Below are positions 17,389-27,073 of a stretch of DNA of 64,000 nucleotides, piece after piece. The stretch lies in the NCBI RefSeq assembly GCF_049943335.1, contig NZ_JBNFVY010000008.1, positions 1 to 64,000 of the forward strand. Direction: 5' to 3'. The first letter of the stretch is position 1. Each line of letters starts with the position of its first letter. The notes under the pieces are model-generated. The model had not been told where the DNA came from, made no database searches, and worked only from the letters and a program-made list of their open reading frames with translations. Made by a program: the position numbers and the translations under genes. Source of the stretch: JBNFVY01 sp049943335. Its GTDB lineage: Bacteria; Pseudomonadota; Alphaproteobacteria; Rhodobacterales; Rhodobacteraceae.

Positions 17389-18705
17389 TCAGTTGGCTGG
17401 CGGTTCGCTCAATCCCTCGGGCTGACCAACGATCACGAAAAACAGGTCTTCAGGCCGGTAAAGGCGGGCTGCGACGCGGTTGATCTCGTCCAAGGTGATG
17501 GCGTTCACCCGGTCGTTTCGATCGATAACGTAGTCCTTAGTTTGGCCGCGGAACTGCATGGACGCCAGAATATTCGCAATCGCCGCGTTCGAATCGAACC
17601 GCAACGGATATGCGCCCGTCAGGTATTTCTTGGCGTCGTCCAGTTCCTGCTGCGAGATGCCGTTTTCCGAGATTTTGGCCCATTCGGTTTCAATCACCTC
17701 AATGGCTTCACCCACGCGCGCGTTGCCCGTGGCAAATTGCCCGCCCAGCGTATCGCCATAGGGGCGCGAGGCCAGCCATGTTCCGATGCCATAGGTCAAT
17801 CCGCGTTTTTCCCGAACTTCGCTGTGCAACCGACTATCGGTTCCTCCGCCGAAAATTTCGTTCAGAACGTAAGCGGTCAGGAAATCCGGGTCTGTTTCCG
17901 CAATACCCCGATGCCCGAACCGCACAACAGATTGTGGCGTTTCATAGGGCACCACTGTGACGCCTGGTTCGGCCTGATAGGTTGCTTGCCCGATCAGCGG
18001 CGCGCCTTCGTCTGGCAAGCTGCCCAAAAGCTCGTCGATCAACTGCCCCAGTTCCTGCGCAGTGATATCCCCGACTGCGGATACATACACACGATCTTTT
18101 GCCAAAGTTGCCCGGTGTGACGCGATCAGATCATCGCGCGTCAGAGCAGAAACGCTGGCGATGGTCCCGTCCGAGGACGAGCCGTAGGGATGATCACCCC
18201 ATGTCATCGCCGCGACTTTTCGCGACAGGATATCGCCCGGATCGGTCAAGGACGCCTGGATCGACGAGATCAGTTGCGCCCGCACCCGTTCCACAGCCAA
18301 ATCGTCGAAATTGGGGGCCGTCAAAGCGGCATTCAGCAAATCGACAGCTTCGTCCCGCGTCTCGGTCAGGAATCGGGCCGATACGGAAATTCCGTCGTTC
18401 GAGGCATCGAAACCGAATGATGCGGCGATGCTTTCGGTTGCTTCGGCAAAGGCGCGCGCGTCCATATCGCCGGTGCCTTCTTCGAGAAGCGACACCATCA
18501 GGGTCGCAGCGCCGCGCTTACCTTCCGGATCCAGCGACGCGCCGCCCTTGAACCGCATCTCGAGCGCGACGAATGGCAAAGAGTGTTCTTCAACCAACCA
18601 TGCCTTGATGCCCCCCGGAGTGGTCACGTCCTGAATGGCGATTTCGGCGCGCAAAGGCAGCGCAGTGATCAGCATCACCCCTATGGCAATCATCAATCGG
18701 ATCAT
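17389..18705 (-). CDS. M16 peptidase-like subunit lacking the zinc site
   Basis: A 438-residue pitrilysin-fold protein with an N-terminal export signal ending near residue 20. Where active M16 enzymes have HXXEH, this one reads LMVSLLEEGTG, so the zinc-binding histidines are missing. An R/Y pair motif typical of the non-catalytic partner is suggested by HSEVREKRGLTYGIGTW. Together with the upstream gene (4-base overlap) it should form an active/inactive heterodimer in the periplasm, as in processing-peptidase pairs. The substrate is unknown. Confidence 0.9.
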   Translation of the reverse strand: MIRLMIAIGVMLITALPLRAEIAIQDVTTPGGIKAWLVEEHSLPFVALEMRFKGGASLDPEGKRGAATLMVSLLEEGTGDMDARAFAEATESIAASFGFDASNDGISVSARFLTETRDEAVDLLNAALTAPNFDDLAVERVRAQLISSIQASLTDPGDILSRKVAAMTWGDHPYGSSSDGTIASVSALTRDDLIASHRATLAKDRVYVSAVGDITAQELGQLIDELLGSLPDEGAPLIGQATYQAEPGVTVVPYETPQSVVRFGHRGIAETDPDFLTAYVLNEIFGGGTDSRLHSEVREKRGLTYGIGTWLASRPYGDTLGGQFATGNARVGEAIEVIETEWAKISENGISQQELDDAKKYLTGAYPLRFDSNAAIANILASMQFRGQTKDYVIDRNDRVNAITLDEINRVAARLYRPEDLFFVIVGQPEGLSEPPAN

Positions 18706-20048
18706 TGCGACACCTCGGCCTGCTCAGTGGTTTCGGGCGACACCCAACCCGTCACGGATTTTCTGGGGTCGAATAGAGCTTTGGCGGCCGCCATCACATC
18801 CTGAGCGGTCACCGCATCGATCACGTCCGGCCAAGCCTCCACATCCGCCAATGTCAGCCCCGATGTCAGCGCTGCCCCATATCGCCGTGCCAGACCGTCG
18901 ATGTTGTCATCACCATAGATCTGCGCGGCGCGCATTTTCATTTTGACGCGGGCCAACTGGTCTGGATCGACCCCTTCGGTCAAAAATTCGGCCAAAGCGG
19001 CATCCAGCGCTGTCTCGCCCTGCGCCAAAGACAAACCCGGCCTTGGCACCATGATCAGAGTAAAGGTCGTGTCATCATAGGATTGGCCGCGATAGTAGCT
19101 ACCCACGTAGACCGCGGCGTCGCTTTCGAATTGCAGTTTGCGGCCCAAAACAGACGTATTTGACGACCCGCCAAGCAATTGCGACAAAATGGTCAAGGCG
19201 GCAGCGCCCTGTTGGTCACCGGCGTCGCGCTCGGGCGCGAGGTATGAGCGGCTAAGATAGGGCTGCGCAACGCGTGGGTCGGAAAACATCAGGCGCCGCT
19301 CAGAGAGCTGCGGCGGTTCCTGAGGGCGCTGTCGCGCCTCGATCCCTTCCGACGGCGCAAGCGGGCCATAGTGCGTATTCGCAAGTGCGCGAACATCTTG
19401 CGGGTCAACATCGCCGGCAACGACAAGGATCGCGTTGTTCGGCGCGTAGTATTTCGCATAAAAATCGTAGGCGTCGTCGCGCGTCAACGCTTCGATCTCA
19501 TGTTTCCAGCCGATGGTCGGAATGCCGTATGGATGATTCAAATACTGCGCCGCGTCACGCTGTTCACTGAAAAGCGCGTTCGGATCGTTTTCAATCCGCA
19601 TGTTCCGCTCTTCCAGAACCACCTGCTTTTCCGTCGCAAAATCCTCGTCCGTCATCTTGAGGTTTCGCATCCTGTCCGCTTCCATTTCCATCATGAGTCC
19701 AAGCCGGTCGGCGGCGACGCGTTGGAAATAGGCCGTATAATCTTGCGAGGTGAAAGCGTTGTCCGATCCCCCGTTCAACGCCACTGTTTCACTGAATTCC
19801 CCAGCGGCCAGCTTGTCGGTCCCTTTGAACAGCAGGTGTTCCAGGAAATGCGCGATTCCCGATTTCCCCGGCGGCTCGTCCGCGGCGCCGACGCGATACC
19901 ACACCATGTGCACCACAAGGGGCGCGCGGTGATCTTCAAGAACGACGACCTCCATCCCGTTGTCCAAGGTGAACGTCGTCGGGTCTGCGGCGCGCGCAGG
20001 CAGGGCAGCAACCACGCCGAGCACGGCGGCGGCGATCAATCTAAACAT
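18702..20048 (-). CDS. M16 zinc protease, catalytic subunit
   Basis: A 448-residue secreted pitrilysin-family metalloprotease. A cleavable leader ends near AARA at residue 21. The inverted zinc motif HFLEH (H67, E70, H71) and a downstream glutamate region provide the active site. It lies first in a two-gene unit; its stop overlaps the start of the non-catalytic subunit by ATGA. Such pairs degrade short peptides or exported fragments in the periplasm. No pqq genes are close, so a PQQ role is not indicated. Confidence 0.93.
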   Translation of the reverse strand: MFRLIAAAVLGVVAALPARAADPTTFTLDNGMEVVVLEDHRAPLVVHMVWYRVGAADEPPGKSGIAHFLEHLLFKGTDKLAAGEFSETVALNGGSDNAFTSQDYTAYFQRVAADRLGLMMEMEADRMRNLKMTDEDFATEKQVVLEERNMRIENDPNALFSEQRDAAQYLNHPYGIPTIGWKHEIEALTRDDAYDFYAKYYAPNNAILVVAGDVDPQDVRALANTHYGPLAPSEGIEARQRPQEPPQLSERRLMFSDPRVAQPYLSRSYLAPERDAGDQQGAAALTILSQLLGGSSNTSVLGRKLQFESDAAVYVGSYYRGQSYDDTTFTLIMVPRPGLSLAQGETALDAALAEFLTEGVDPDQLARVKMKMRAAQIYGDDNIDGLARRYGAALTSGLTLADVEAWPDVIDAVTAQDVMAAAKALFDPRKSVTGWVSPETTEQAEVSQ

Positions 20049-20138
20049 GGCGTCTCCGGCGCAGGGTCAGCGGATGATCAAGAGCTAGGGTAATCCGTAG
20101 GGCTTGCCAAGCGTGCCCGCAAAGGGATGAACGGATCG

Positions 20139-20651
20139 TTACTGGCTCACCCCTTTTGGCGGCGCGGTCGGCGTGATCACGCCAAGACGGCGCAGACGCT
20201 CAAGTTCGGCATAGCTGTCCAATCGCTGGCGATCATACGCCTGCAGATAGGTGTTGCGCCCGACAAGCCGGTCCAGAATGCGGCCGCGAAACCGCCGGCG
20301 ATAGGCGATATCTTCTTCTTCCAGCGATTCTCGGATATTCGGATCGGTGCCGTAGCGGCTGGCATGGGCCAACAGATCATTGGCCGCCACGCCGTCCGCA
20401 CGGCCGCCCAGGGCCGCGATTGCGTCGGCGTTTGGTGTTGGGTCGCTGATATTTGTGTACCCTGGGGTCGGCGCCGGCAGTTCGGCATAGGACAGCGGCT
20501 CTTGCAGCGGTTTGTTGGGCACGATCGCAAATTCATCCGGCCCGATCTTGCCGCTGTCAGGCAAAAGGCGCGGCGCGCGCGTCCGATCACAAGCCGATAC
20601 TGTCAACGCAAGCGCTACAACCAACCCAACCCTGATCAACCCTGCCATCAT
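20139..20651 (-). CDS. DUF3035 / BamF-type outer-membrane lipoprotein
   Basis: A 170-residue lipoprotein. The leader ends in the lipobox LTVSAC (Cys about residue 21), followed by a proline-rich region and the conserved DEFAIVPNKPLQEP motif of the DUF3035 family. That family is named BamF, an alphaproteobacterial part of the beta-barrel assembly machine. The C-terminal half is arginine-rich and helical. It lies directly downstream of lspA, the enzyme that would process its own signal peptide. The name bamF rests on family memory only, so no symbol is given. Confidence 0.8.
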   Translation of the reverse strand: MMAGLIRVGLVVALALTVSACDRTRAPRLLPDSGKIGPDEFAIVPNKPLQEPLSYAELPAPTPGYTNISDPTPNADAIAALGGRADGVAANDLLAHASRYGTDPNIRESLEEEDIAYRRRFRGRILDRLVGRNTYLQAYDRQRLDSYAELERLRRLGVITPTAPPKGVSQ

Positions 20652-20697
20652 TCAGCACTCCCTTTCGGCCTTTTCTTAGCGCAGAGGCGAGCCGTCG

Positions 20698-21168
20698 TCA
20701 CCCAGCCTTTTTCCCGCCCGTAAAAAGGATCAGTCCCGCTGCACCTGCAAAGATCGCAATATCGGCAACGTTGAAACTGTATGGATTGCGAAAACCGCAA
20801 CAGCTTGTGTTCAGGAAATCGGCCACCGCGCCATAGAACAATCGGTCGATCACATTGCCAACCGCACCGCCCACCAGCAACCCGGCCGAAATGTAGCCTA
20901 CGCGGCCCAAGGCCTCTTTGCGGGCCCAAATCAGCACCCAGACGCATATCGCCATGGCCAGAACGATCAATACCCACCGCATGGCATCTGCATTGTTGGC
21001 AAACAGACCGAAATTCACCCCCCGGTTCCACGCCATGCGAAACACAAGGTATGGGGGGAAAACATCGATCTCGCCGACACTGGCAAGATTCAGCCGCACC
21101 ACGACCAGCCATTTGGTCACTTGGTCAATCACCAAGGTGACCAGCGCGGAGATCCAGAGCGCACGCAT
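20698..21168 (-). CDS. lspA: Lipoprotein signal peptidase (signal peptidase II)
   Basis: A 156-residue inner-membrane aspartyl protease that cuts prolipoproteins before the lipidated cysteine. Four hydrophobic segments are visible. The two catalytic aspartates are in GNVIDRLFYG and FNVADIAIF, and the N-terminal DQVTKW motif is conserved. Its ATG overlaps the purH stop (TGATG). It is followed by the BamF-type lipoprotein gene. Confidence 0.97.
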   Translation of the reverse strand: MRALWISALVTLVIDQVTKWLVVVRLNLASVGEIDVFPPYLVFRMAWNRGVNFGLFANNADAMRWVLIVLAMAICVWVLIWARKEALGRVGYISAGLLVGGAVGNVIDRLFYGAVADFLNTSCCGFRNPYSFNVADIAIFAGAAGLILFTGGKKAG

Positions 21169-22754
21169 CAGTGGCGAAAGTGACGCATGCCGGTCATGAC
21201 CATGGCCAGGCCAGCTTCGTCCGCAGCGGCGATCACCTCATCGTCGCGCATCGACCCGCCCGGCTGGATCACGCAAGATGCCCCCGCCGCAGCAGCTTCC
21301 TGCAAGCCATCGGCAAAGGGAAAGAAAGCATCCGACGCTACAGCGCTGCCCTGAGTCAACGGCGCGGGCAGCCCCATGGCTTCGGCCATCCGTTCGGCTT
21401 TTTTGGCGGCGATCAATGCGCTATCGACGCGGCTCATCTGGCCGGCGCCAACGCCGACTGTGGCCTGATCCTTAACGTAAACGATCGCATTCGATTTGAC
21501 ATGCTTTGCCACCTTCCACGCGAACAGCAGGTCGCGCATCTGGGCTTGTGTCGGCGCCAGTTTGGTGACCACGCGCAGATCGTCCATACCCACGAAGCCG
21601 GTGTCCTTGTCCTGCACCAACATGCCGCCTGCCACTTGCCGGAAAGTCAGCCCCTTGCTCTGCGGGTCCGGCAGGGCGCCAGTGGTCAATAGACGCAGGT
21701 TCTTTTTGGCGCTGAAGATTTCCCTGGCTTCGTCGGTGGCGCGGGGGGCGATGACAACCTCGGTGAAGATTTCGGTGATGGCGCGCGCGGTCTCGCCGTC
21801 AAGTTCGCCGTTCAAAGCCACGATGCCGCCGAATGCCGACGTCCGGTCGCAATCGAATGCGTTGCGGTAGGCCTGGGCCAGCGTCGCACCTTTTGCAACG
21901 CCGCAAGGGTTGGCATGTTTGATAATCGCTACTGCCGGGCTATCGGCGGGGTCGAATTCCGCCACCAGTTCGAATGCGGCGTCCGTATCGTTGATGTTGT
22001 TGTACGACAGCTCTTTGCCCTGGTGCTGGGTGGCGGTCGCCACGCCGGGGCGATCTGATCCATCCGTGTAGAAGGCGGCAGACTGGTGGGGGTTTTCGCC
22101 ATAGCGCAGTGATTGTGCCAGCGTCCCCGCGAAGGCCCGGCGCCGCGGCATGTCCTGGCCGATCGCACCGGCCATCCAGGTGCTGACAGCGGCGTCGTAG
22201 GCTGCAGTCCGGGCGTAGGCGGTCTGGGCCAGGCGTTGGCGGAACGCCAGCGTGGTGCCTGCGTTTTCGTTCAGCTCGGCCAGCAAGGCGTCATAGTCCT
22301 GGACATCAACCACCACGTTGACGAAAGCATGGTTTTTGGCGGCCGCGCGGATCATGGCCGGGCCACCAATATCGATGTTTTCGATACAATCGGCGTAGTC
22401 TGCGCCCTTGGCGACGGTTTCCTCGAACGGGTAGAGATTGACGACCAGCAAGTCGATGCCTTCAATCGCGTGCTCGTTCATGGCCGCCACATGGGCATCG
22501 TTGTCGCGCAGGGCCAACAACCCGCCATGCACCTTGGGGTGGAGCGTCTTGACCCGTCCGTCCATCATTTCGGGAAAGCCAGTGACCTCGGCCACATCGC
22601 GCACCTTCAGACCCGCGTCGCGCAGCGCCTTTGCCGACCCGCCCGTCGACAACAATTCGACCCCCAGGTCGGCCAGCGCGCGGCCCAGGTCGATCAGACC
22701 CGTCTTGTCGGATACAGAAAGCAGCGCACGGCGTACGGGTTGGATGTCGGTCAT
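21168..22754 (-). CDS. purH: Bifunctional AICAR formyltransferase / IMP cyclohydrolase
   Basis: A 528-residue enzyme for the last two steps of IMP synthesis. The N-terminal cyclohydrolase domain starts RALLSVSDKTGLIDLGRAL and contains HPKVHGGLLALR. The formyltransferase domain has the KHANPCG and TSAFGGIVALN motifs and a C-terminal SDAFFPFADG and QPGGSMRDDEVI. The start at 22754 follows GGGGG and gives the standard N-terminus. It is co-transcribed with lspA downstream (one-base overlap) and follows the heparinase-like gene by 19 bases. Confidence 0.97.
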   Translation of the reverse strand: MTDIQPVRRALLSVSDKTGLIDLGRALADLGVELLSTGGSAKALRDAGLKVRDVAEVTGFPEMMDGRVKTLHPKVHGGLLALRDNDAHVAAMNEHAIEGIDLLVVNLYPFEETVAKGADYADCIENIDIGGPAMIRAAAKNHAFVNVVVDVQDYDALLAELNENAGTTLAFRQRLAQTAYARTAAYDAAVSTWMAGAIGQDMPRRRAFAGTLAQSLRYGENPHQSAAFYTDGSDRPGVATATQHQGKELSYNNINDTDAAFELVAEFDPADSPAVAIIKHANPCGVAKGATLAQAYRNAFDCDRTSAFGGIVALNGELDGETARAITEIFTEVVIAPRATDEAREIFSAKKNLRLLTTGALPDPQSKGLTFRQVAGGMLVQDKDTGFVGMDDLRVVTKLAPTQAQMRDLLFAWKVAKHVKSNAIVYVKDQATVGVGAGQMSRVDSALIAAKKAERMAEAMGLPAPLTQGSAVASDAFFPFADGLQEAAAAGASCVIQPGGSMRDDEVIAAADEAGLAMVMTGMRHFRH

Positions 22755-22773
22755 TTTGGCCCCCAGATGGCAA

Positions 22774-24561
22774 TCAATCGTCTGTGCCGTTATCCTTGGG
22801 TTCCAGATCGCGCAGCACGCTGGGCGTATCCTGCGCCTTGGCCAAGGTCCAACGGACGCGGCTCGCATAGTCGATTGCGTAGGAAGATAGAACCACTTGT
22901 TTCGTCGCACGCGGCTTTAAGCGGCCTTTTTCCAGATAAACGGACGCCTCTAGCGACATTTCGGCCTTGCCGTCATGCCGCATCACCCAGATTTCGCCGG
23001 ACTTCAGCGCCATGGACAAAGCTGTACCGCCCATATCGATGCTGGCATCGACATCGGGGTGAAGGTGAAAGCGGATTTGGTACGGCACACCGCCAAGACC
23101 AATGGCATCCCGGGCCCTGTCGAACCGGCGCTCATCCGTCTTGTCCAACGCGCTCAATGTATCTTCGCCGGATAACATGCGGCTGTCGTCGGTCAACATC
23201 AGGTGGCGGATATGCGTCAGTCCGTGACTGCGCACATAACCGTCGTGCCCTGCGACCAGACCAGAGGACGGGCCGGTTTCCCCGTCATCTACCCTGCGTT
23301 CAATCCGCACGTCGCGCGGCGTCTGGACCAAACATTCGCGCGGATGGCCATTCATCCCGACCGTCGGCCCGAGCCGCGATGAACTGGCTCCTTCAATACC
23401 AAGGGTGGAATGGGACGGTGTGGCGCGCCCCGCCCGGCGCCACTCACTGCCGAAAGACACCCCCGACCCACAGTTGACCACCACCGGACGGCGGCCCGAA
23501 GAAAGCTCGAACGCCAAGGTCGAGGCATGTGCATTCGCACTGTCGGCCCCGCCAGGGGGCGCAGATGCATCGACGATCACGCTGGTGCGCCCCGCCGCAA
23601 GCCGCGCGTACCCCATGGCCAGCCCGTCTTCGCGCACCTTTTTGACACCGGACGCGGCCAAGGCCTGATCCAGTTTCCCCTCTTGGCCGCGCCCGCCACC
23701 GTGAAACCTTGCCAAACCACCATCGGAATGACGCAAGGCCCGCAAGGTGGGCGCGATCCGTTCGATGGCTGCAAGAATATCGCGCGGCGGCAACTTGCCC
23801 GATTCTGTCAAAGCGGAAATCGCCCAATTGAGCAGGGTAAACACTTCCAGTAGTTCTTCGGGGTTTCGCGTCGCTATGCCCCCGTCAGTATCGATCTGAT
23901 CCGAGCAGTCGCGCGCCAGCGCCGTGACCGCTCGATCGACATAACGATCCATGTCGATCAGGGCCAAGCCAGCGTAAATCAGCCCCGTCAGGGCTTCGAA
24001 CCGGGGCAACCCAAGCGTCGCCGACGGCCAGCGACGCGACAGGTAGATTGTCTGCTGGCCCAAGGAATTGAAGAACGCGCGGGACATGTCAGCATCCGCA
24101 CCAGGCAAAAGAAAAAGCGCGTTGTTGATCAGGCGGATTAAACGCCGTCCGGTCAGATCCGGGGTCCAGCCCGGCCCGACACCGCCGCCATATTCATCAA
24201 GCCATTCCCAGGTCCATTGCTGTGCACGCTTGCGCGCCGCGCCGTCGCCAACCGCGGCCAGATCGTCAAGCCATGTGAACCCGTGGATTTCTTCGGTGAA
24301 AGACGGCGTCTGGCCCGGCAAATTCCAGATCGAGCCATGATTGGCCTCGATCAACTGCCCCGCGAACAGGAAATTCCCCGCGATCAATTGACGCCCTTTG
24401 GCGAACACGCCGATGGTGCGCGGTTCAGGTGACGTCTGAAACCCAGTTTTCACCCGCGCCATCGCTGCGCGGCGCGCATGAAAGCGGTTCATCCATTGCG
24501 CCTGACGCAAGGACCATGTGTCTTTGACTGTCACGGGGCCTGCCTCGCCATTGCCTCGCAT
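22774..24561 (-). CDS. Heparinase II/III family protein
   Basis: About 595 residues. It has the alpha/alpha toroid plus C-terminal beta-sandwich organisation of heparinase II/III-like polysaccharide lyases. Visible features include FAKGRQLIAGNFLFAGQLIEA near residue 50 and the C-terminal lyase-domain stretches VVNCGSGVSFG and FHLHPDVDASIDMGG. There is no signal peptide, so a cytoplasmic role is likely and true lyase activity is unproven. The start is uncertain: 24561 has a weak ribosome-binding site and 24492 is an alternative. It is found between rsmB and purH. Confidence 0.85.
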   Translation of the reverse strand: MRGNGEAGPVTVKDTWSLRQAQWMNRFHARRAAMARVKTGFQTSPEPRTIGVFAKGRQLIAGNFLFAGQLIEANHGSIWNLPGQTPSFTEEIHGFTWLDDLAAVGDGAARKRAQQWTWEWLDEYGGGVGPGWTPDLTGRRLIRLINNALFLLPGADADMSRAFFNSLGQQTIYLSRRWPSATLGLPRFEALTGLIYAGLALIDMDRYVDRAVTALARDCSDQIDTDGGIATRNPEELLEVFTLLNWAISALTESGKLPPRDILAAIERIAPTLRALRHSDGGLARFHGGGRGQEGKLDQALAASGVKKVREDGLAMGYARLAAGRTSVIVDASAPPGGADSANAHASTLAFELSSGRRPVVVNCGSGVSFGSEWRRAGRATPSHSTLGIEGASSSRLGPTVGMNGHPRECLVQTPRDVRIERRVDDGETGPSSGLVAGHDGYVRSHGLTHIRHLMLTDDSRMLSGEDTLSALDKTDERRFDRARDAIGLGGVPYQIRFHLHPDVDASIDMGGTALSMALKSGEIWVMRHDGKAEMSLEASVYLEKGRLKPRATKQVVLSSYAIDYASRVRWTLAKAQDTPSVLRDLEPKDNGTDD

Positions 24562-24631
24562 CGCGGCTTTGCACCGCCGTTTTGCCGATCATACGCCGCA
24601 CAGCGCGATCTGTCATTTGCAAAGATCGTCG

Positions 24632-25897
24632 TCAGGCAGACTTGCGCAGGCAGGCAATGAAAAAGCCGTCCATCCCACCCCGGTCAGCCCAATAGTCCGG
24701 GCGCAGTCGCAGGCCTTCGGGGCCGATCCAATCGACTTCAACTCCAGGAACTTTGAGCGATTCGGTATCGATTTCCAGATCGGGATAACGTTGTTTTGCA
24801 TCGCGAATCTGCTCTTCGCCTTCGTCAATCAACAGCGAACAGGTACAATACACCAACCGGCCACCCGGCTTGAGAAGGGCCCAAGCCTGGTCGAACATGG
24901 CTTCTTGCAGCGCGAAAAGTTGGGGAAAGTCGCCCCCGTCCTTTGCGTGCGGAAGATCAGGGTGACGACGAATTGTGCCTGTGGCCGAGCAGGGCGCATC
25001 CAGCAAGATTGCATCGAACGCATCACTTTCAAATTCCAAGGCATCCGCCACAACCAGTTCTGCATGCAAGCCGGTCCGCGCCAGGTTTTCCGACACCCGG
25101 GCCATACGCTTTTCGGACAGGTCCAAAGCGGTCACCGCCGCACCGCTTGCCGCCAACTGCATGGTCTTGCCCCCCGGCGCGGCGCACATGTCCAGCACAC
25201 GTTCGCCAGGTTGCGCGGCCAGTACATTGGCCGGGATCGATGCCGCGACATCTTGCACCCACCACGTTCCATGCTGATATCCGGGCAGCGCAGTGACCTG
25301 GCCCTGTCCGGGAAGGCGAACCGAACCATTGGGCAGAACCGTCCCCTCGAGCAGTTCGGCAAGTGCCGCGGGATCATTTCGCGCAGTCAGATCAAGGGGC
25401 GGGATCTGGGCGTGTACCGCTTCGATCGCTTCCATCGTCCGGCGCCCGTAGTCCGCGACCAAGACCTTTCGCAACCATTTTGGCAGGCGGGACGGAGGAA
25501 GCTCATCCCATTTCTGTTGGTTCCCGTCGACCTTGCGAAGAACCGCGTTGACCAATCCGGACAACCGCGCAAGGTACTCGTCCTGCTTGATCAGTGCCAC
25601 GCAATCATTGACGATACCGTGCGCCGCGCCGCCGGAACAAATCTCGTAAGTTCCGAGGCGCAGAATGGTCATCGCCTTGTCGTCGGGCTTATTGCGCAGA
25701 AATGGGCCCAACATCCGGTCGCACCGCTCAAGATGGCGCAATGTCTCGGTGGCCAAACGCTGCGCGCGGGCGCGTTCCTGGACGGGCATGTTTGCCAGAG
25801 GCCCGGGAAGCAATTCCGACATCAAACGATGGTCGATGGTCACCCCATCGATGAGTTTTGCAGCTGCGCGACGCGGCGCCAGACCCTGTTCCGACAT
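24632..25897 (-). CDS. rsmB: 16S rRNA m5C967 methyltransferase family (RsmB)
   Basis: A 421-residue protein with an N-terminal NusB-like RNA-binding domain and a C-terminal Rossmann methyltransferase. The SAM motif is LDMCAAPGGKTMQLA. The two cysteines of m5C enzymes are present in DAPCSATGTIRRHPDL (motif IV) and VYCTCSLL (motif VI). Length and architecture fit RsmB, but related RsmF/NSun-type targets cannot be excluded from sequence. It is divergent from the SdhAF4-like gene and 70 bases ahead of the heparinase-like gene. Confidence 0.92.
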   Translation of the reverse strand: MSEQGLAPRRAAAKLIDGVTIDHRLMSELLPGPLANMPVQERARAQRLATETLRHLERCDRMLGPFLRNKPDDKAMTILRLGTYEICSGGAAHGIVNDCVALIKQDEYLARLSGLVNAVLRKVDGNQQKWDELPPSRLPKWLRKVLVADYGRRTMEAIEAVHAQIPPLDLTARNDPAALAELLEGTVLPNGSVRLPGQGQVTALPGYQHGTWWVQDVAASIPANVLAAQPGERVLDMCAAPGGKTMQLAASGAAVTALDLSEKRMARVSENLARTGLHAELVVADALEFESDAFDAILLDAPCSATGTIRRHPDLPHAKDGGDFPQLFALQEAMFDQAWALLKPGGRLVYCTCSLLIDEGEEQIRDAKQRYPDLEIDTESLKVPGVEVDWIGPEGLRLRPDYWADRGGMDGFFIACLRKSA

Positions 25898-25969
25898 CAG
25901 TGTTTCCTTGCTTCGGCCTCGCCCGGGCGTATATCACCATGCGTGGCTCTACAACAATGGTACGCACCC

Positions 25970-26149
25970 ATGACACACGGTACAGATATTCCCGAAGCTG
26001 CCAAACGCGCCTTGGCCGAAGCCAAAGAGCGCCGCGAAAAGGCGGACAAAGCTGCCCAGGAACGACCCGTCGAATTGGGCGGGCGCGATGGACCCGAACC
26101 CGTACGTTACGGTGATTGGGAAAAAAAGGGGATCGCCGTCGACTTTTAA
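25970..26149 (+). CDS. DUF1674 protein, SdhAF4-like succinate dehydrogenase assembly factor
   Basis: A 59-residue charged protein ending in YGDWEKKGIAVDF, the conserved C-terminal signature of the DUF1674/SDHAF4 family. These proteins bind flavinylated SdhA and help assemble succinate dehydrogenase while limiting oxidant production. The middle is rich in Ala, Lys and Glu and likely helical or disordered. The ATG at 25970 gives the family-typical length; another ATG at 25957 is out of frame. No sdh genes are nearby. Confidence 0.88.
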   Translation: MTHGTDIPEAAKRALAEAKERREKADKAAQERPVELGGRDGPEPVRYGDWEKKGIAVDF

Positions 26150-26165
26150 CGCAGGTCGCGTCCAG

Positions 26166-26975
26166 TCAAAGCCCCAGAACGTCCATCATGTCGTATTCGC
26201 CCGGATCGCGCCCCTGCCCCCAAATTGCAGCTTTGACGGCACCGCGCGCAAACAGGGATCGATCCGATGCCACATGGCGCAGGATGATACGTTCGCCCGG
26301 TCCGGCAAACATCACGTCGTGTTCGCCAACAATGTCGCCGCCACGAACGACCGCAAAACCGATATCGCCCCTATTGCGCGCGCCGGTGATCCCGTCTCGG
26401 CCTGAATCCCTTACATCGGGCAAGGACACCCCGCGCCCCTTCGCCGCTGCCTCGCCCAGCATCACTGCGGTGCCTGAAGGGGCGTCGACCTTGCGGTTAT
26501 GGTGGGCTTCAATCACTTCGATATCGTAGTCGTCGTCCAGCGCTTCGGCGACCATTTGTGTCAACTTGGTCAACAGGTTGACACCAAGACTCATGTTGCC
26601 AGCGCGCACGACAACCGCGTGGCGGGCGGCGGCGGCGATCTTGCTCAGATCAGCGTCGGACAAGCCGGTCGTTCCGATCACGTGGACCGCACGGGCCTGG
26701 GCCGCCAGTTCAGCGAAGTGTACTGTCGCGGCGGGCGCTGTGAAATCGATTACGGCTTGGGCCGTCGAAAAGGCTTCAAGCGCATCGTCTGTCACGGTTA
26801 CGCCCATCGCGGCCTTGCCCATGGCCGCGCCCAGGTCCTGACCGATCCAGTCATGCCCGGACCGTTCAACCGCGCCAACCAATTTGGCCTTGGGTGACTT
26901 TAGGACTTCGTGCACAAGCATCTGCCCCATGCGCCCTGATACGCCAGTGATCACGATTCCGGGTATGTCAGTCAT
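26166..26975 (-). CDS. dapB: 4-Hydroxy-tetrahydrodipicolinate reductase
   Basis: A 269-residue NAD(P)H-dependent enzyme of the lysine/diaminopimelate pathway, making tetrahydrodipicolinate. The nucleotide-binding start GVSGRMGQMLV and the signature EVIEAHHNRKVDAPSGTA with catalytic His and Lys are present. The length is normal. It is convergent with the SdhAF4-like gene (16-base gap) and divergent from rbfA. Confidence 0.97.
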   Translation of the reverse strand: MTDIPGIVITGVSGRMGQMLVHEVLKSPKAKLVGAVERSGHDWIGQDLGAAMGKAAMGVTVTDDALEAFSTAQAVIDFTAPAATVHFAELAAQARAVHVIGTTGLSDADLSKIAAAARHAVVVRAGNMSLGVNLLTKLTQMVAEALDDDYDIEVIEAHHNRKVDAPSGTAVMLGEAAAKGRGVSLPDVRDSGRDGITGARNRGDIGFAVVRGGDIVGEHDVMFAGPGERIILRHVASDRSLFARGAVKAAIWGQGRDPGEYDMMDVLGL

Positions 26976-27073
26976 GGTCGGTGTTCCCTTTTGCTTCGGC
27001 CCGGTTTAGCCGTCCTTGCGCGTCCTGCAAAGCCCCGGTTGCGCGCAAGCCCTGCGCGGATTATCTGGAGCGC

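Noticed and set aside
16573..18120. 515-codon plus-strand frame across mutL and the M16 gene
   Set aside because: It spans two real genes on the other strand and has no recognisable domain.
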